A stretch of 64,000 bases of DNA from assembly GCA_003956705.1 (NCBI GenBank), contig QZCP01000242.1, positions 63,729-127,728 on the forward strand, read 5' to 3'. A program made the position numbers and the translations under genes. The notes beneath the pieces are model-generated. The model saw nothing but the letters and a program-made list of their open reading frames with translations, did no database searches and was not told where the DNA came from. The DNA is from Brevipalpus yothersi. Taxonomy: Eukaryota > Arthropoda > Arachnida > Trombidiformes > Tenuipalpidae. Within the stretch, counting starts at the first letter, position 1. The number at the start of each line of letters is the position of its first letter. This document shows, piece by piece, positions 38,701 to 52,165 of the stretch.

Positions 38701-41700
38701 ATTTTCTGGCCCAACATGTGAGAAAATTTCGGAAAGTTCCTCTGGGTTAAAAAAAATTCTGTGGACCGTGGAAATGATCCAAGAGAGAGAGAGAGAAAAG
38801 AGAGAGGAAGGGAAAAAAATTCTCCAGAAAAAATGTGAGTGTATGTGTGTGTGTCGGTGGAATTTCAAGGTCAATGGGAAATTTTGAACAGAGTATTGCT
38901 TGTGGGGTGGAAAAAGAGGGGGAGGTAGGGTATGTGTGTGTGTATGTGCATAGTTTTGGCTGATTCTGTGCTCTTGTAGCCCGGAAACGGAAACATGAGG
39001 CTGGAGCATGACTCATTTGTGAGTGTGTGGATGTCTGTGTGTTGGAGGATATGAGACGATTTTGGGGTAAAAAAAGAGAGAGAGAAAGAGAAAGAGGTCT
39101 GGGAAAGAATAAAAGAGAGAAAGAGAATAGGAGGACCCAGAGGATTGAGAGGGAAAATTTTTTGGCCAGCTTTACTCTCAATAATCAAGGTTTCAAGTTT
39201 CTTTTCTCTTTAGCATCGAGAATTTTCAACCATTGATTGTAGGTTTCAGATCCTTTTTTTCTTCCTCAAACGATGATTTTGTGATAATAATGGCCAACTA
39301 TTTAAGACAGGAACCGGAAGTTCGATATAGTTCGCTGGCTTTTTTTTCATAATCACACATAGAAATCGCTCGCTATCATTTTAGGTATCGTGCTATGGAA
39401 TGAGAGAGGGAGAGAGAGAGATAAAATTCATGTTACATCATATCTCTTATCATGTTTGACCATTAAATGGTCTCCATAGTGAGCCATTAGGACCACTTTC
39501 ATCCACTTTCTATAGCCACTTTTGGGTGTCCATTATTACCAAGATAGCGTGTTCGTTTTATTGGCTCCAACGACGATAGGCTGTCTTCATCATACCCTAG
39601 ACAGTAATCGAGATGGACCTGATTTGAATAATTCTAGCTCACAACCAGAATCACTAGTATGTGGGTATACTATACAAAAGTAATGGTGGAAACGTTGGCT
39701 ACTTCTGTGCCCATCATCTAGCTTCCAATTTTGTGTGCCTTTCTTGACCAAAAGTTTCGTAATCATTGAGCTGATTCTGGTAATGTGAGCAATTGCTACT
39801 GATAGACACCATTTTCCGGTTAACCTTTGTTTCTTTTCGGATACAAAAGATGCTCAATATCGATTTCTTTCTCCATTCTTACCCATCCAGTCTGATGCAT
39901 CTGAGAATATAATTTTTTCTGATATTTCTGGGTGTACTCAGGAGGCTTTGCCAAAAATTTTCACAATATACACCTGTGCACATGGTATTCATGGGTATCC
40001 GATCATGAAATATTTTCAGATAACGTTCAACTTGTCAGATACCCCTCTCTCTTCTTCTCTTCCTCTCTTCGTCTTTCTCTTTTTTTCATCCTTTTCATTT
40101 CTATGGTTGAGCCCAGAGAGTGTAGCATAAATATGAGTGTTCATAGAGGATTTCCTGAATCTTTGGATCTATTTTTCCACAGGATGATCCCATCATTTTC
40201 CAGAGCTTATGAGAATGCAAATAGAGAGGAAGAGAGAGAGAAGAGCTTCGTTCCAGTGGGTTCAATTGCCTAGTTGACATAATACTGAGTTTGCAGAGTA
40301 AATTCTTTCTACAACTTTTTCGCTTTTTATTTTTTCCATAGATTTTTTCAATTGGAAAATTATGATGAAAAATTGAGTAACATATATTTCAAATCGAATG
40401 CTTTATGGAACCAATTGGCCTGAACAAATCAAAAAATTGTAGTATAAAAAAATCGATTCCAATTCTAATTTTAGGGAGACAAAGAATTACAGGAAAAGAA
40501 ATAAATATTCCATGTTCGAGAAGATACATTGTGTTGATTTAATTGAGTGGATAGGGTATTCATTATGCATGATTATATACAAATTCATTCATGCAAATAC
40601 ATTATCAAAGATTGGTCGAGAACAAACTGTCCACCATCCATCAGCCTTGACTAGACGATGAATATATATACTTCAGCATCCGTGAATTTTTATTTGCATC
40701 CTTTTGGAATTACTTTTGAGATGCTAGAATGGGAAAAATAATCATTTACACGAGATGGAATATTTTTTCATTTTTCAATAGAAAAGTATAATTATTTTGA
40801 GTAGAATAATCGAATCTCTCTAAATATCAATGGATTGAATTTTTTCATTGAAATTGAAGTGTTTACTTTATCCTCTATTTTCCTCTATCCTCTTGAATAC
40901 TCAATAGGTTGGTCCTCTCCCTCTCCATGGAAGAATCTGATTAGAAGCTTATAAGAGCGACTGTTACCAATTATTCTACCGATTCATTCGCAAATACCTA
41001 GGAATTGGAATACAAGAAAAAATACTGCATCAAATAACATTCCGACTCACACTAATTCGAGCGTAATATAGAACTAGATTGAATAATAAAATATGCATCT
41101 CACGAACACAGAAGCATCGGGTCATTAAATTTTTCTCACAAAAAAAGACTTGTAGTTTGGCTAAATCCTGGGTTTCGTAATATTTGCAAAGCGAAAGAGA
41201 GAGAGAGAAAGAGAACAAAAAACTGGAAAAAATATTCTTTTCATTATTTTAAACTCTATGCAAATTTTTTTTCATGTTTATCAGTCTCTATTGATCCAGA
41301 AGAGTGAAACTATTGTGTGTGTGACTCTATTGAAGCCCCTTTTGTTATCACTGCTACTACCAGTGTGTTAAGCAAAATAGATGAGATTTTAGTAATGTTA
41401 CAAAGTTCATCATGAAGTCTCGTCTTGCACCATCAGCCTAACGAACCAAGATATTCTATGAAAATTCTTGATGATGATTTTACGACTGAATTGAGCCTTT
41501 ATCATTCCAATCATTAGATCACATTTTCATTGAACAGCTATCAGTATTGACAGTATTTGATCACAAAATCGATATATAGTTCAATCAGTGCTTTCGACCA
41601 ATTATTTTACCTGTCAATTTCGAATTTCTGTCTGTTCTCTCCATTATACGATGAATTCAACTGATAAGTGAGTGTAACTGTTACGGAGAAACTTTTCCAC

Positions 41701-42040
41701 TGGGTCAGATATTTTTTCTCAAAAGAACTATCATACACTTTCACGATAATTCGAGAAATCATTCCAAACCCCAGAACACTGGAGCTAGCATGTAGTGTTG
41801 TCAACACAACAAAATAGCAATTCTCTACTGTTTTCTATCACTACAGCCATTACAAGTGCATATGAAAAGTAGAAAACAATGGCTCACACCTTAGAAAGTG
41901 GTATAAGTGGATTTGTATCATCACTTCGTTTCTTAACGGTACTTGAGAGAAGGAAGATTCGTTGTTGTTGAAAGCATAAGTTTAAAGGAGTGAAGATTAA
42001 GCACATCTTTTAGCATGCTCAACGATGAATAAATTGTTCA

Positions 42041-42042
<2 letters not shown>
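38701..42042. other. gene-poor region with microsatellites
   Basis: No gene is supported. Open frames are short and mostly low-complexity Ser/Leu, Arg/Glu or His/Thr text from CT, GA and GT tracts (for example 38827-39100). A distal part of the NKCC 5' region could lie here. Confidence 0.4.
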
Positions 42043-42083
<41 letters not shown>

Positions 42084-42112
42084 ATCTATCTATCTATCTA
42101 TTTATCTATTTT
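42043..42112 (+). repeat. compound (CT)n(TATC)n microsatellite
   Basis: About 15 CT units run into a TTTC interruption and then TATC units. It is not part of any gene I can recognise. Confidence 0.95.
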
Positions 42113-42439
42113 GTAAAGCTTCTCCTTCTTCTCAGATGTTAGCAAATTTAACACACATACACAGCTCCACATCTAACCGGAAAAACATGAGACAAAATCC
42201 ATTAGGACTTTACTAGAAGAAGAAAGATTTATCCCATTGATGGCACAAGTTAAAACTCGCAATGTTTACTTCTGTATTTCGCCTTATTTTTATTTTGGCC
42301 TTTTTTCTTCTTCTTCTGTACTTTCTAGTTCTGTGTTATCATTTAGCTCACCAAACTATTGATTGGAACCATTTCCGGTGCTCAATTTCCCAGAATTCAT
42401 GTAGCATGAGAGAGTGAAAAAGTGCTAAGAAGGAAAAAG

Positions 42440-43025
<586 letters not shown>

Positions 43026-43209
43026 CAAAACATAACAGTTTCAGTGAATAAGTATCAAAAGGTAAGCGAAACATGAATGTGAGCCTCTAAAAATGAATCC
43101 TTTTCTGTTTCTCATTTTTCCTTCTTATTTCTCACATTTTTCTTTCTTTCTTTTCTCTCTTCTCTCTTTCAAGCCTTGTCTACATTGCACTATCTTCCCA
43201 GCTTCTTTT

Positions 43210-43258
<49 letters not shown>

Positions 43259-44291
43259 CTCTCTCTTTCTCTGTTCGTTTCCCTCTTTTTATGATCCGAA
43301 AACAATTGGAAAGCTCAATAAACGTCGCTATCGTTCAACCTTTTATGATGATACACTTGCGTATTTTTTCTCTCTGTTCCATGCTCACACATCTAAACAC
43401 TTCTTTCTAGGCACGAAAATAGTGGAAAGAATTGGATTCCCTGGTGATAGAAGCGTGAGTAGAAGTTAAAAGACAGTGGAAAAAATTTTCTCCTTCTCTG
43501 AAATTGTCAAAAATTTACAACTTTCGAACATTGAATTCACAAGTCTACCAGTATTATGAGTATATGGCTTGGAATAAGCTGGGAAAAATTGAAAAGAAAG
43601 CCATATTGAAAGAGAGATAAATAAGAAGAGAGACAGAGAAAGAGAAAGAAAGGGAAAGAGAAAATCTTCTTAGGAACAGACAAATAACATGAGCTCTGAA
43701 AGCTCTCGATAATAATCTCTCTTTTTCTGCTTCAATATTTCAACCGATTTCAGAGAGATCTTGTTGAAATTTTCATCAAAATTGATGATGAGTATTATGT
43801 GGCTTCCAGAACCTGATGATACTTTTCTATCCCTTCCTAAAATCCTATATTTTTGCTCAAATAGATGGTTAGATTGGAAACATCTTCCTTATCTCAAAAA
43901 GCATTTTAATCAGATTTAATAATAAATTTTTCTGAGCATTTTCGTATAGATAACATGTGAATAATAATAATAATAATCATCATGATAATAATTATCGATT
44001 AAAATTACAAGATAATTAAAGTAAAGACAAATGTTGGGGTTAAAACAAGCTCATAATTCGAGATGAAATCTTTTCCCACTAAATATAGCTTTTTATTCAC
44101 AGTAAAAACAAAGAAAGGAATCTCAGAACAAAATTGATCAAGGTCTGAGACTTGTATATAATTATTTATATTAATATACTTCTTGGTTACACCAAAGATT
44201 AGGAGAGGAAAAAATAATTCCCTAACAATACAGGTGATGATCTGTGGAAAGGACATGGATTAAATTGTTTTTCCAGGATGTTGTCTTCGTT

Positions 44292-44347
<56 letters not shown>

Positions 44348-45474
44348 ATGGAGAATTCATATATAACAACATAGATGCTAACAATATTTATATATTTATG
44401 TGTGTTCAGACATAGAAAAAACGGATTGTGATGAGAGAGACTTAAATTAATGAACGATAGAAAGCCCACTCAAATCATGTAAATAAAAAGAGCCCAAAAA
44501 GGCTATACACAGGCTTCCAATAGATCAGAAAAGTGGATAATTAAATTTTCCGATTTTTTTTGTTCCTCTCTACTCTCTCTTTTCTCATTCTAATTGTGTG
44601 AGAAGTTTGAAAGCATATAAGATCAGACAAGAATGAAGATGAACCAAAAAGTGACAACTACAAAGTAAACATGAGCTTGAAGATGGAGAAGGAGGAGGAG
44701 GAGAAAGAGAGAGAGAGAGAGAAGAGGATGGAGATGAAGATGAAGATGAAGTAAAGAAGAAGTGTTCGTATATCAACAAGGAGAAATAGACATCTTTTTT
44801 TGTGTGGATAATATGTACATGCATGTTCAAGAGAAGAATAAGTTTTTCCGTTTCTCCATCAAATTTGGGTTTTTTCCCTTTTCACGTGTGATAAATATTG
44901 TACAAAGACAAGCGAGAGCAAAAAGGGGATCAATCATATTGAAGGATTGATGAGAGTATGATTCAGGGTCTCTCTTCGACAAGAAAGTACAGATAGATGA
45001 AGAAGGAGGGTGGATGTGAAAGAGCTAAGAAGGCTTGGAAGAAAGAATTTTCTTTTTTCTATCATCTTTGGAAAAAAATTCTTTCATTTTCAACATATAT
45101 TCCACCTTCTTTTCATGGGTGTTTATGTGTGTGTGTGTGTATTTATTTTATTCACTCTCTTTCTCTTTCTCTCTCTCTCTTTCTCAATAGAAAAGAAAAA
45201 TCTTGAAAGATTTTTGTGAGTAAATAAACCTCTTTTGATTTCACATCTCACTTCATCTCATCACATATGATTGGAAAAAGAAATAGAAAATTTGACCAAG
45301 AAAAAATTTTCCTCTTTCTTTTTCCTATCTTGTATTTCATTTCTTTTTTTCTCGATAATCTTTCTTCCTACTGCTGCATGGTAGCCTATGTGAGAAATTC
45401 TATTCCTCATGTACCGTTATGTGTAGGTACATGTATGTATGTATATTATATATAAATCGTCTGTGTATGTATCA
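43026..45474. other. region downstream of the allatostatin-C receptor
   Basis: Holds a (CT)n(TTTC)n tract at 43212-43271, a GA tract at 44295-44343 and GGA/GAT runs near 44690-44750. No gene is supported. The 3' untranslated region of the receptor should occupy the right end. Confidence 0.45.
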
Positions 45475-47121
45475 CTATTGCTGTTGTATCATTACTCCTC
45501 CTGTTTGATCTGTCTGAACAATCGGCCCTTGATCTGTGATCGTCTTAAGATTGGCATTATTATTGAGCGAATTACTCGGCTGATTATGATGAGAAAGATG
45601 AGATGGATTATGATGAATAGGTTTCATTTCATGCTTTTCGCGTAAATTATTTCGTCGATGGTGTGAATGTGGCTGCTGTGTTTGTTGATTTGGTTGCTGT
45701 TGATGTTGCGAATGATGATGGTGTTGATGATGATGATCAGTGGCACTTTTCTTACCCATTGGTGTGGTTATCATCGCCTCTTCCGCAGCTTCCTCATCTT
45801 CATCTTCCGATTCCGAATTATCGCCCAAATCGGTGATCGCTGTGGTGGCACCGCCACATCCTTCATCACCATTGTGTTCATCGGTAATCATATTGATAAA
45901 CGTTTGCGTATCACCATTCTTTCCACCATCTCCACCGGTACCACCGGTACCCAATCCCGATCGTGTTCCAGGTTTTCGGAAGCCAGTACCAAAGAAGCCA
46001 GGACGTCCGTTTGATGAGCTTGAAGCTTTTGGCGGGAAAACACTGTTTTCAGCATGAAGTGTTGCGTTAACATCATTACCTGCTGCACATGTGAATGCCT
46101 TGACGAAACTTTTCTTGAAATTATCACTGAGAAATGCGTACAAAATTGGATTCAACGCTGAATTAACATACATAAAGAGTGAAGCTAACAGTAATAGTGT
46201 CCGATGAAGATGGGGCACATAAGCATCACCTTTAATGAATGTGATATACAATTGACCAATCCAATTGGGCAACCAGCATGCCAAATAGACGGTGATTACA
46301 GTTAGTACCAGATAAGTGACCTTACGGTGGGATCGCTTTTTTTCTTTTGACTTATTTTTTGGTCCAACATGCCTCAGCTTACACACCACCAAACAATAGA
46401 ATAACATGATCAATGTGAATGGTACAAAAAAACCCAACACCATTGTGTATACGGTGAATGCACCACTCATATCGTAGAAAACATTCTCCGGAAAAGTGAC
46501 CACACATGTGGTGGTACCTCGTTGGTCAGTGGTGCGAGCATACAGTAGCACGGGTAACATTAATAATGCGGACACTGTCCACACTGTCATACATATTAAT
46601 TTGGCCACAAAGGGTGTCCGATAGCGTGGTGATGATATTGGATGACATACGGCCACATAACGATCGGCACTCATCACTGTGACCAATAATGAACTGGTAT
46701 ATTGATTGACAGCCTGGAAGACTAAATATAAACGACAATGAAGCTCAGAATATACCCAATATCCTTCGTTCATGGTGATCACCATGTAGGGCACTGCACC
46801 GAGAAACATTTCATCTGCCAATGCTAAATTGAACAAATATATATTGGTAACAGTTTGCATTTTAGAAAATCGTAGAACCACATATATGACCATTGAATTA
46901 CCGCACAATCCAACCAGGCATACTATACTGTAGAGTATTTTAAGCACTTCTTGAAATATGATCACATGAAGATTGTGATTATTTCCATACGTTTCATTTA
47001 ATGGTATAAACATGGATGGATCCGTAAAATTGAAGGGATATCCATGGTACGAACTGTAATTACCGTCTGTAATTGGGTTGCCAAGGTCGTCGATTGGATA
47101 ATCTATTCTTGGATTGGTCAT
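45475..47121 (-). CDS. AstC-R: allatostatin-C / somatostatin-type receptor (class A GPCR)
   Basis: One uninterrupted exon of 548 aa from an ATG. The N-terminus has glycosylation sites N21, N31 and N42. Seven membrane segments follow, with D103 in TM2, disulfide cysteines C129/C206, SADRY (D153-Y155) followed by VAVCHPISSPRYRTPF, CWLP at 282-285 and NPILY at 324-328. The ICL3 block VGPKNKSKEKKRSHRKVT is a hallmark of insect allatostatin-C receptors, which are orthologous to vertebrate somatostatin receptors and couple through Gi/o. A palmitoylation cysteine is likely at C345. The tail after that is unusually long (about 200 aa): Gly-rich, then acidic (NSESEDEDEEAAEEA), then His/Gln/Asn-rich. 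No ligand gene is visible nearby. Confidence 0.93.
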   Translation of the reverse strand: MTNPRIDYPIDDLGNPITDGNYSSYHGYPFNFTDPSMFIPLNETYGNNHNLHVIIFQEVLKILYSIVCLVGLCGNSMVIYVVLRFSKMQTVTNIYLFNLALADEMFLGAVPYMVITMNEGYWVYSELHCRLYLVFQAVNQYTSSLLVTVMSADRYVAVCHPISSPRYRTPFVAKLICMTVWTVSALLMLPVLLYARTTDQRGTTTCVVTFPENVFYDMSGAFTVYTMVLGFFVPFTLIMLFYCLVVCKLRHVGPKNKSKEKKRSHRKVTYLVLTVITVYLACWLPNWIGQLYITFIKGDAYVPHLHRTLLLLASLFMYVNSALNPILYAFLSDNFKKSFVKAFTCAAGNDVNATLHAENSVFPPKASSSSNGRPGFFGTGFRKPGTRSGLGTGGTGGDGGKNGDTQTFINMITDEHNGDEGCGGATTAITDLGDNSESEDEDEEAAEEAMITTPMGKKSATDHHHQHHHHSQHQQQPNQQTQQPHSHHRRNNLREKHEMKPIHHNPSHLSHHNQPSNSLNNNANLKTITDQGPIVQTDQTGGVMIQQQ

Positions 47122-48209
47122 TTTTTTCGGTTAACTTAATATTTCGGGTCTGCTTTGTGTATTTGGATGTGTTTGTGTGTGTGCGTTAAATATCACTAAA
47201 AGGATCCTGAAATTGTTACATGTATATACTTCTATTCTGGATTCTTCTATTCATTCAACATTTGAAATACTACTACTGCTACTTCTTGTACTTTCCATTG
47301 GCTACTTTAGAACAATTTGTGCTACTCAATGTCAAATGATATCTCTCAAGAGAATTTTTCACTCAAATAGATCGAGTCATGCTAGTAATCCTGGGCAAAG
47401 TTTAGGTAATTCTAAGAATGGTAAGACTCATAAATCTTGTGAAACATTAGTTCAGTTACTATGTTTCTGTGTTTGTGTATGTTTGTGTGTTTTTGTGTGT
47501 GTCTCTGGATAAACTCTTCTTCAGATAAATAATTTCAACTCATCTACTGCCCAATTCTATCTGTTCATTTTCAACCTAACTTTTGATGACTTTCTGCTTC
47601 AAATAGAAAACTATTTTCTTTTTCCCACTGATACACATAAACACACTCGGACTTTGCCAATTTTATACAGACACAGAAGAATGAAGATTCTCAGTATTTG
47701 ATGTCCATTTGGATTTAACTTTAGGCTATCCTCTTGTTTTCAATTTTCTCATATAATTGATTGTGATGTTGTTATGTATGTGTGTAAGTGTGCTTCCTGT
47801 TCCGCTTGATCAATCCAGTAGTCCAAACAAATTGCTTTTCCTTAAATCTAAGACCAAAAAGTAAATTGTAACTGTAAAAAGAGAAACAAAACAACACATC
47901 TCATAAGCTAGATTCACTTTCTTTCTCATTTGATGGCCAATTTTGCACGTTGCTTGTGAATATAACCTAACCCCTTCAACTTTCAGGGCACAATAATTTG
48001 TGACATTTTTTCAAATTTTAAAAATACTCTCAATTTCTCTCTCTCTCTCTCTCTCTCTCTTTCATTTACTTATTCTACTCGAAAAATCACTTCTAGTCAT
48101 AATAATATGAAGCTAATTTTCTCTTCTATCTGTGTGTGTGTCTCATTTTTACTCTATCTGTTCAATTTCAAAATAGAGATTCAATTCGAGATACACGTAA
48201 AATTGGATC

Positions 48210-48275
48210 TCTTTTTCTCTTTCTCTCTCTCTCCCTCTCTCTCCCTCTTTCTCTCTCTTTCTCTCTCTCTCTCTC
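48210..48275 (+). repeat. impure (CT)n tract
   Basis: CTCTTT and CTCTCC interruptions in a CT run, with a cleaner (CT)n at 48035-48061 close by. Confidence 0.9.
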
Positions 48276-49773
48276 AAATTCTTCCTCTACCAAAAATAAT
48301 ACCAAGACAGGTCATTACAGTGATTGGATTGCTTACCCAAGATTTTTTCCTTCTTCCACAGTATAAGTGTATGTGTGTGTATATCTTTTATCCGTTTTAG
48401 GGGTGTGTATGTGTGTATATATGTTCAAGATAGTTTCTTGATAGAGATCGAAAGAGATAGAGAGAGAGAACGTTACTGGTTGTCAAAGATATATATCGTA
48501 TAGCTGATGTCGTGATCAGTGTCAAATTTTTACGATGTTCCCATAAGATGTATCCAATCCATGATATGGTGTGTATCGGTGTAAGCACACATTCCCACTG
48601 ATCATGACTGGTATAATCGTGATTCGATCAAGAAGCACCTAATATTGCTGATTTCTTTTTGCCTCCACCATACATACACACATATACTGTGTTCACCACT
48701 TTATATGCTTCCAAGATGGTCTTCTCTTCTCTTCTTCTATTCCTAGTAATGATTATGAGATACCATTCCGAGTCTGGTGAGAAAAAAAGAGAGAACAGAG
48801 AATAAGAATAAGAATAATGGGCAAGAACAAATGAAATTTATTTTCTCAATGTAATGAGAACGAAGGAATATACCACAACAGAATCACAAAAAAATTATTT
48901 ATAATATATATTCCCAATCTTGACATTGAAAGTAATTTTTCATGATCAGAAGAAAGAAAATGTGTATCTATTCTAGTTGAATCTTGAATTGTCATTGAGA
49001 ATTCATCTCACATACATCGATCAGTATGCAATAATTCAAATCATTCTTTGTCTGATTTTTACTAGAAGAATCGAAGAGATTTTTTGCATTCACAGCCCAA
49101 AAGTTCACAGTCCCACATAGTTTACACCATGTTCAACCCTTTTCCCATTCATGTATCTCCTTGTTTTTCATATTTCTTACACGTGTACATGGTTTATGCA
49201 GATTTGACGAAAGCCTATGAATACTAATAAGAAATTGCAAAGAAAGTCTGGAGGACATATTTTCATCCTATCCCAAATTCGCCATTTTCCTCTTCGGTGC
49301 TTAAAATTCCAATATCAGCTTAACCACTATTGGCTGATAATAGTAATAATAGGAATCCCAAAAAATAGCATTGGATTGCTCACACACACACACACACACA
49401 CACAGAACTTATTCGATTAGATCGTAAAATAATTTCCGATGAACTCGACATGATGAGCAACATGAACAAAAAGAAAAAAAGGACAAGAGAGAGAGAGAGA
49501 GAAAGAAAAGAAAAGAATCTGAAATTCTATCAGAAAACTTTATACCCACTTTTTTCCTCTTTCCGATAAGTACCAATTGTTTTACTCGATTGCATATAAT
49601 TTGCTATGCTCTCTCTCTATTTCAATCAAGTTAGACGTGGATATTGGAAATTCTATATCCCTGACCAACAATTCATTACTCTGGTTCTTTTTTCTTCTCC
49701 TCCCTTCTTCTTGATTGTCCACCGACAATTGATATAAATTGAGCTCGTTCCTTTTCCTCCCTCTTCACCATCC

Positions 49774-49776
<3 letters not shown>

Positions 49777-49815
<39 letters not shown>
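49777..49815 (+). repeat. (CT)n microsatellite
   Basis: About 19 pure CT units, unrelated flanks. Confidence 0.95.
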
Positions 49816-49818
<3 letters not shown>

Positions 49819-52123
49819 TTCTTTCTCAGTAGCATTTGTAGCAAGCCCACGAGCTCAATCACCATCCCATTGACCCGCCACTTTTAGTGGTTTGATTAAT
49901 TATTGATCATCCTAAGTGAAACAATAGTATTGCCCAATATTTGTCCATCGAATAAGCCACGCAGGCATTCTTAATGAAAAGTATCAGCATTTTTAACAAA
50001 TCACTTGCATTTGACTTTGTCTAATGAAGAAAGTGGAGAGAGCAAAAGAATGGAAAGTGATATGATGCAACAATCGTTCACATAATTTGTAATGCCATTT
50101 TTTGCTCTCCATTTTCACGTTCATTCATCTATGGATGCTGTGTAATGAGCCTGATTCCACTGATTTCATTACTATTGGGGCCCTCCAACTAATCGAAGGA
50201 AGAAAAATATATCCAGCCTCTCTGATTCCCATTTGACTGGAACAAATCATTCTTCTTTCTCGTTCTCTCCATGTATTCCCTCTACAACTACTACTGAGAT
50301 AGATACACTAGAAAAAAATTTAGATCACAAAATTAAGATGTCAGTGTGTTATATGAATCGATTATTTCCTAATGTTCATATTATTCGAAAAAGCTTTCAT
50401 AGATTCCTTTTTTTACAAAAGACTTATGAATGTGTCATTATTATTTTTAATGTTCACATTTTGATCATCATCTAAGCTGATGGTACTACATGGTATTCCC
50501 TTAATAGACTTAATATACTTTTCTGGTTGAAAACGAAGAGAATCCTAAATTGAACTGAACTCTATTGACCACAAATATTTTGATTTTGAGCTGTATTTCT
50601 GCTGTGTCAGTTTTTTGTTTGGTCTCCACATGATCAATTAACTGATTTGCTGTTTTTCTAATTAGTAGCGTTTCTCAATAAAAACATCGAAATTTTGCTG
50701 CAATTACTACAGGGAACAAAAAACTCGAAAACCTCTCAAACCGAATTTTCTTTCATTTCTATCAGCTACTAGTGGAAGGTTCAGTTTAGCAATAAATTTG
50801 TCGATTTGTGGAGGAATGAAGTATGTGTATTAGTATTTATCACTCTGTTGAGAGAGAGAGCAAGAAAAGTCTTTTAAATTCATTTCCATCTCTCTCCAGA
50901 TAATTCGAATCATCATCTACCTCCAGTTTTCTCGACTTGTTTCTCATCCTCTCATTTTCTATTCCATTCATTCATTCATTCATTCATTCGCCATTGCATC
51001 TCTAATGGATTCTGTTACCCCACATATTCCAAGTACGTGAAGATTTTCTCCACAAGAATCGGTATACACAGACTGCCACCAAATACTCTATCCAGAAGTT
51101 TGAGAATACCGAAAGAAGCTTGGTTGAATCAATATTCTTAGGCTTTCAAAGAATTTGCGCCTCATTATCTTGTTTTCCCTGATCCTTCAGCTTATTCGGC
51201 AAAGGCTTACGCCACAAAATCTTCATTAGCTACTTGGGAAAAGAATGGTTGGGCGCTCGCAGTAGAGGAAAGAAGATGAGCAAAGAAAAAAGAAGAGAAA
51301 GAGAGAAAGTGAAAGAGAAAAGGAATACGGTAAGGAAAATGATCTGAAACATGCTACTGGATGGAAGAAAAGAATATTGTGGGTGTTCGAGACTGTGTCG
51401 AGCTTCTGGATACTGGGGATGCAATATGATGATGATACTGATAATGGTGATGAGGGAAGCCACCAAAGATCATTATTTTCATGATGTTTGTGGTGTTTGA
51501 ATGTCTCTCTCTCCCCTTTACTAGTAGGAAGGAGAAGTTATAACTTACTATCTGTGTGTACATATGAGACTCTTCTACACCCACTTGAAATGATGTTACA
51601 TGGTCTTTCAACTTAGCACTCTTCTTTGAACTTTCTCAGCATCCGCGATGCTGTCAAATTTTCAGTCTTACTTTCTTTATATTTCTCTCTCTTTCTCTTT
51701 TGGTTCTCGAATATGTATAATGGTGATGATTATTACCTCTAATTTGCTCCTACTTTCCATACATTTCATACTTGGCACACACTTTTGCCGATGATGGTCA
51801 TGTTGCTCCTCAATTTTGGTCAAATTTTCATGAATATCATATAACCAGATATCATATCAGAATGGAACGTCTGACCAATAGTGAGGCAGGCATCTTGTTT
51901 ATCCATTCATGACCATGATATCCTGCTTTTTGCTCATCATATCATACACCAGAAGTAAAGTGTGTAGGGAATAAAGAAAAACAGAGCGCTTCATTCTTCA
52001 TCCAATATTTCATCTTCTCATCTTGCTTGCCCATCATCATCATTCTCATAACTACTCAGTCGGGTGAATGATTCTAACCTTTTCCACTTGGTCCACAACA
52101 GCAACTGGATGAAGAATACTACT

Positions 52124-52125
<2 letters not shown>

Positions 52126-52162
<37 letters not shown>
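52126..52162 (+). repeat. (GA)n microsatellite
   Basis: About 18 pure GA units, unrelated flanks. Confidence 0.95.

Positions 52163-52165
<3 letters not shown>

Noticed and set aside
50964..50990. Short direct repeats that could suggest an array (ATTC units; CA/GT and TA runs elsewhere)
   Set aside because: Simple microsatellites without spacers; nothing resembles CRISPR, and the genome is eukaryotic.
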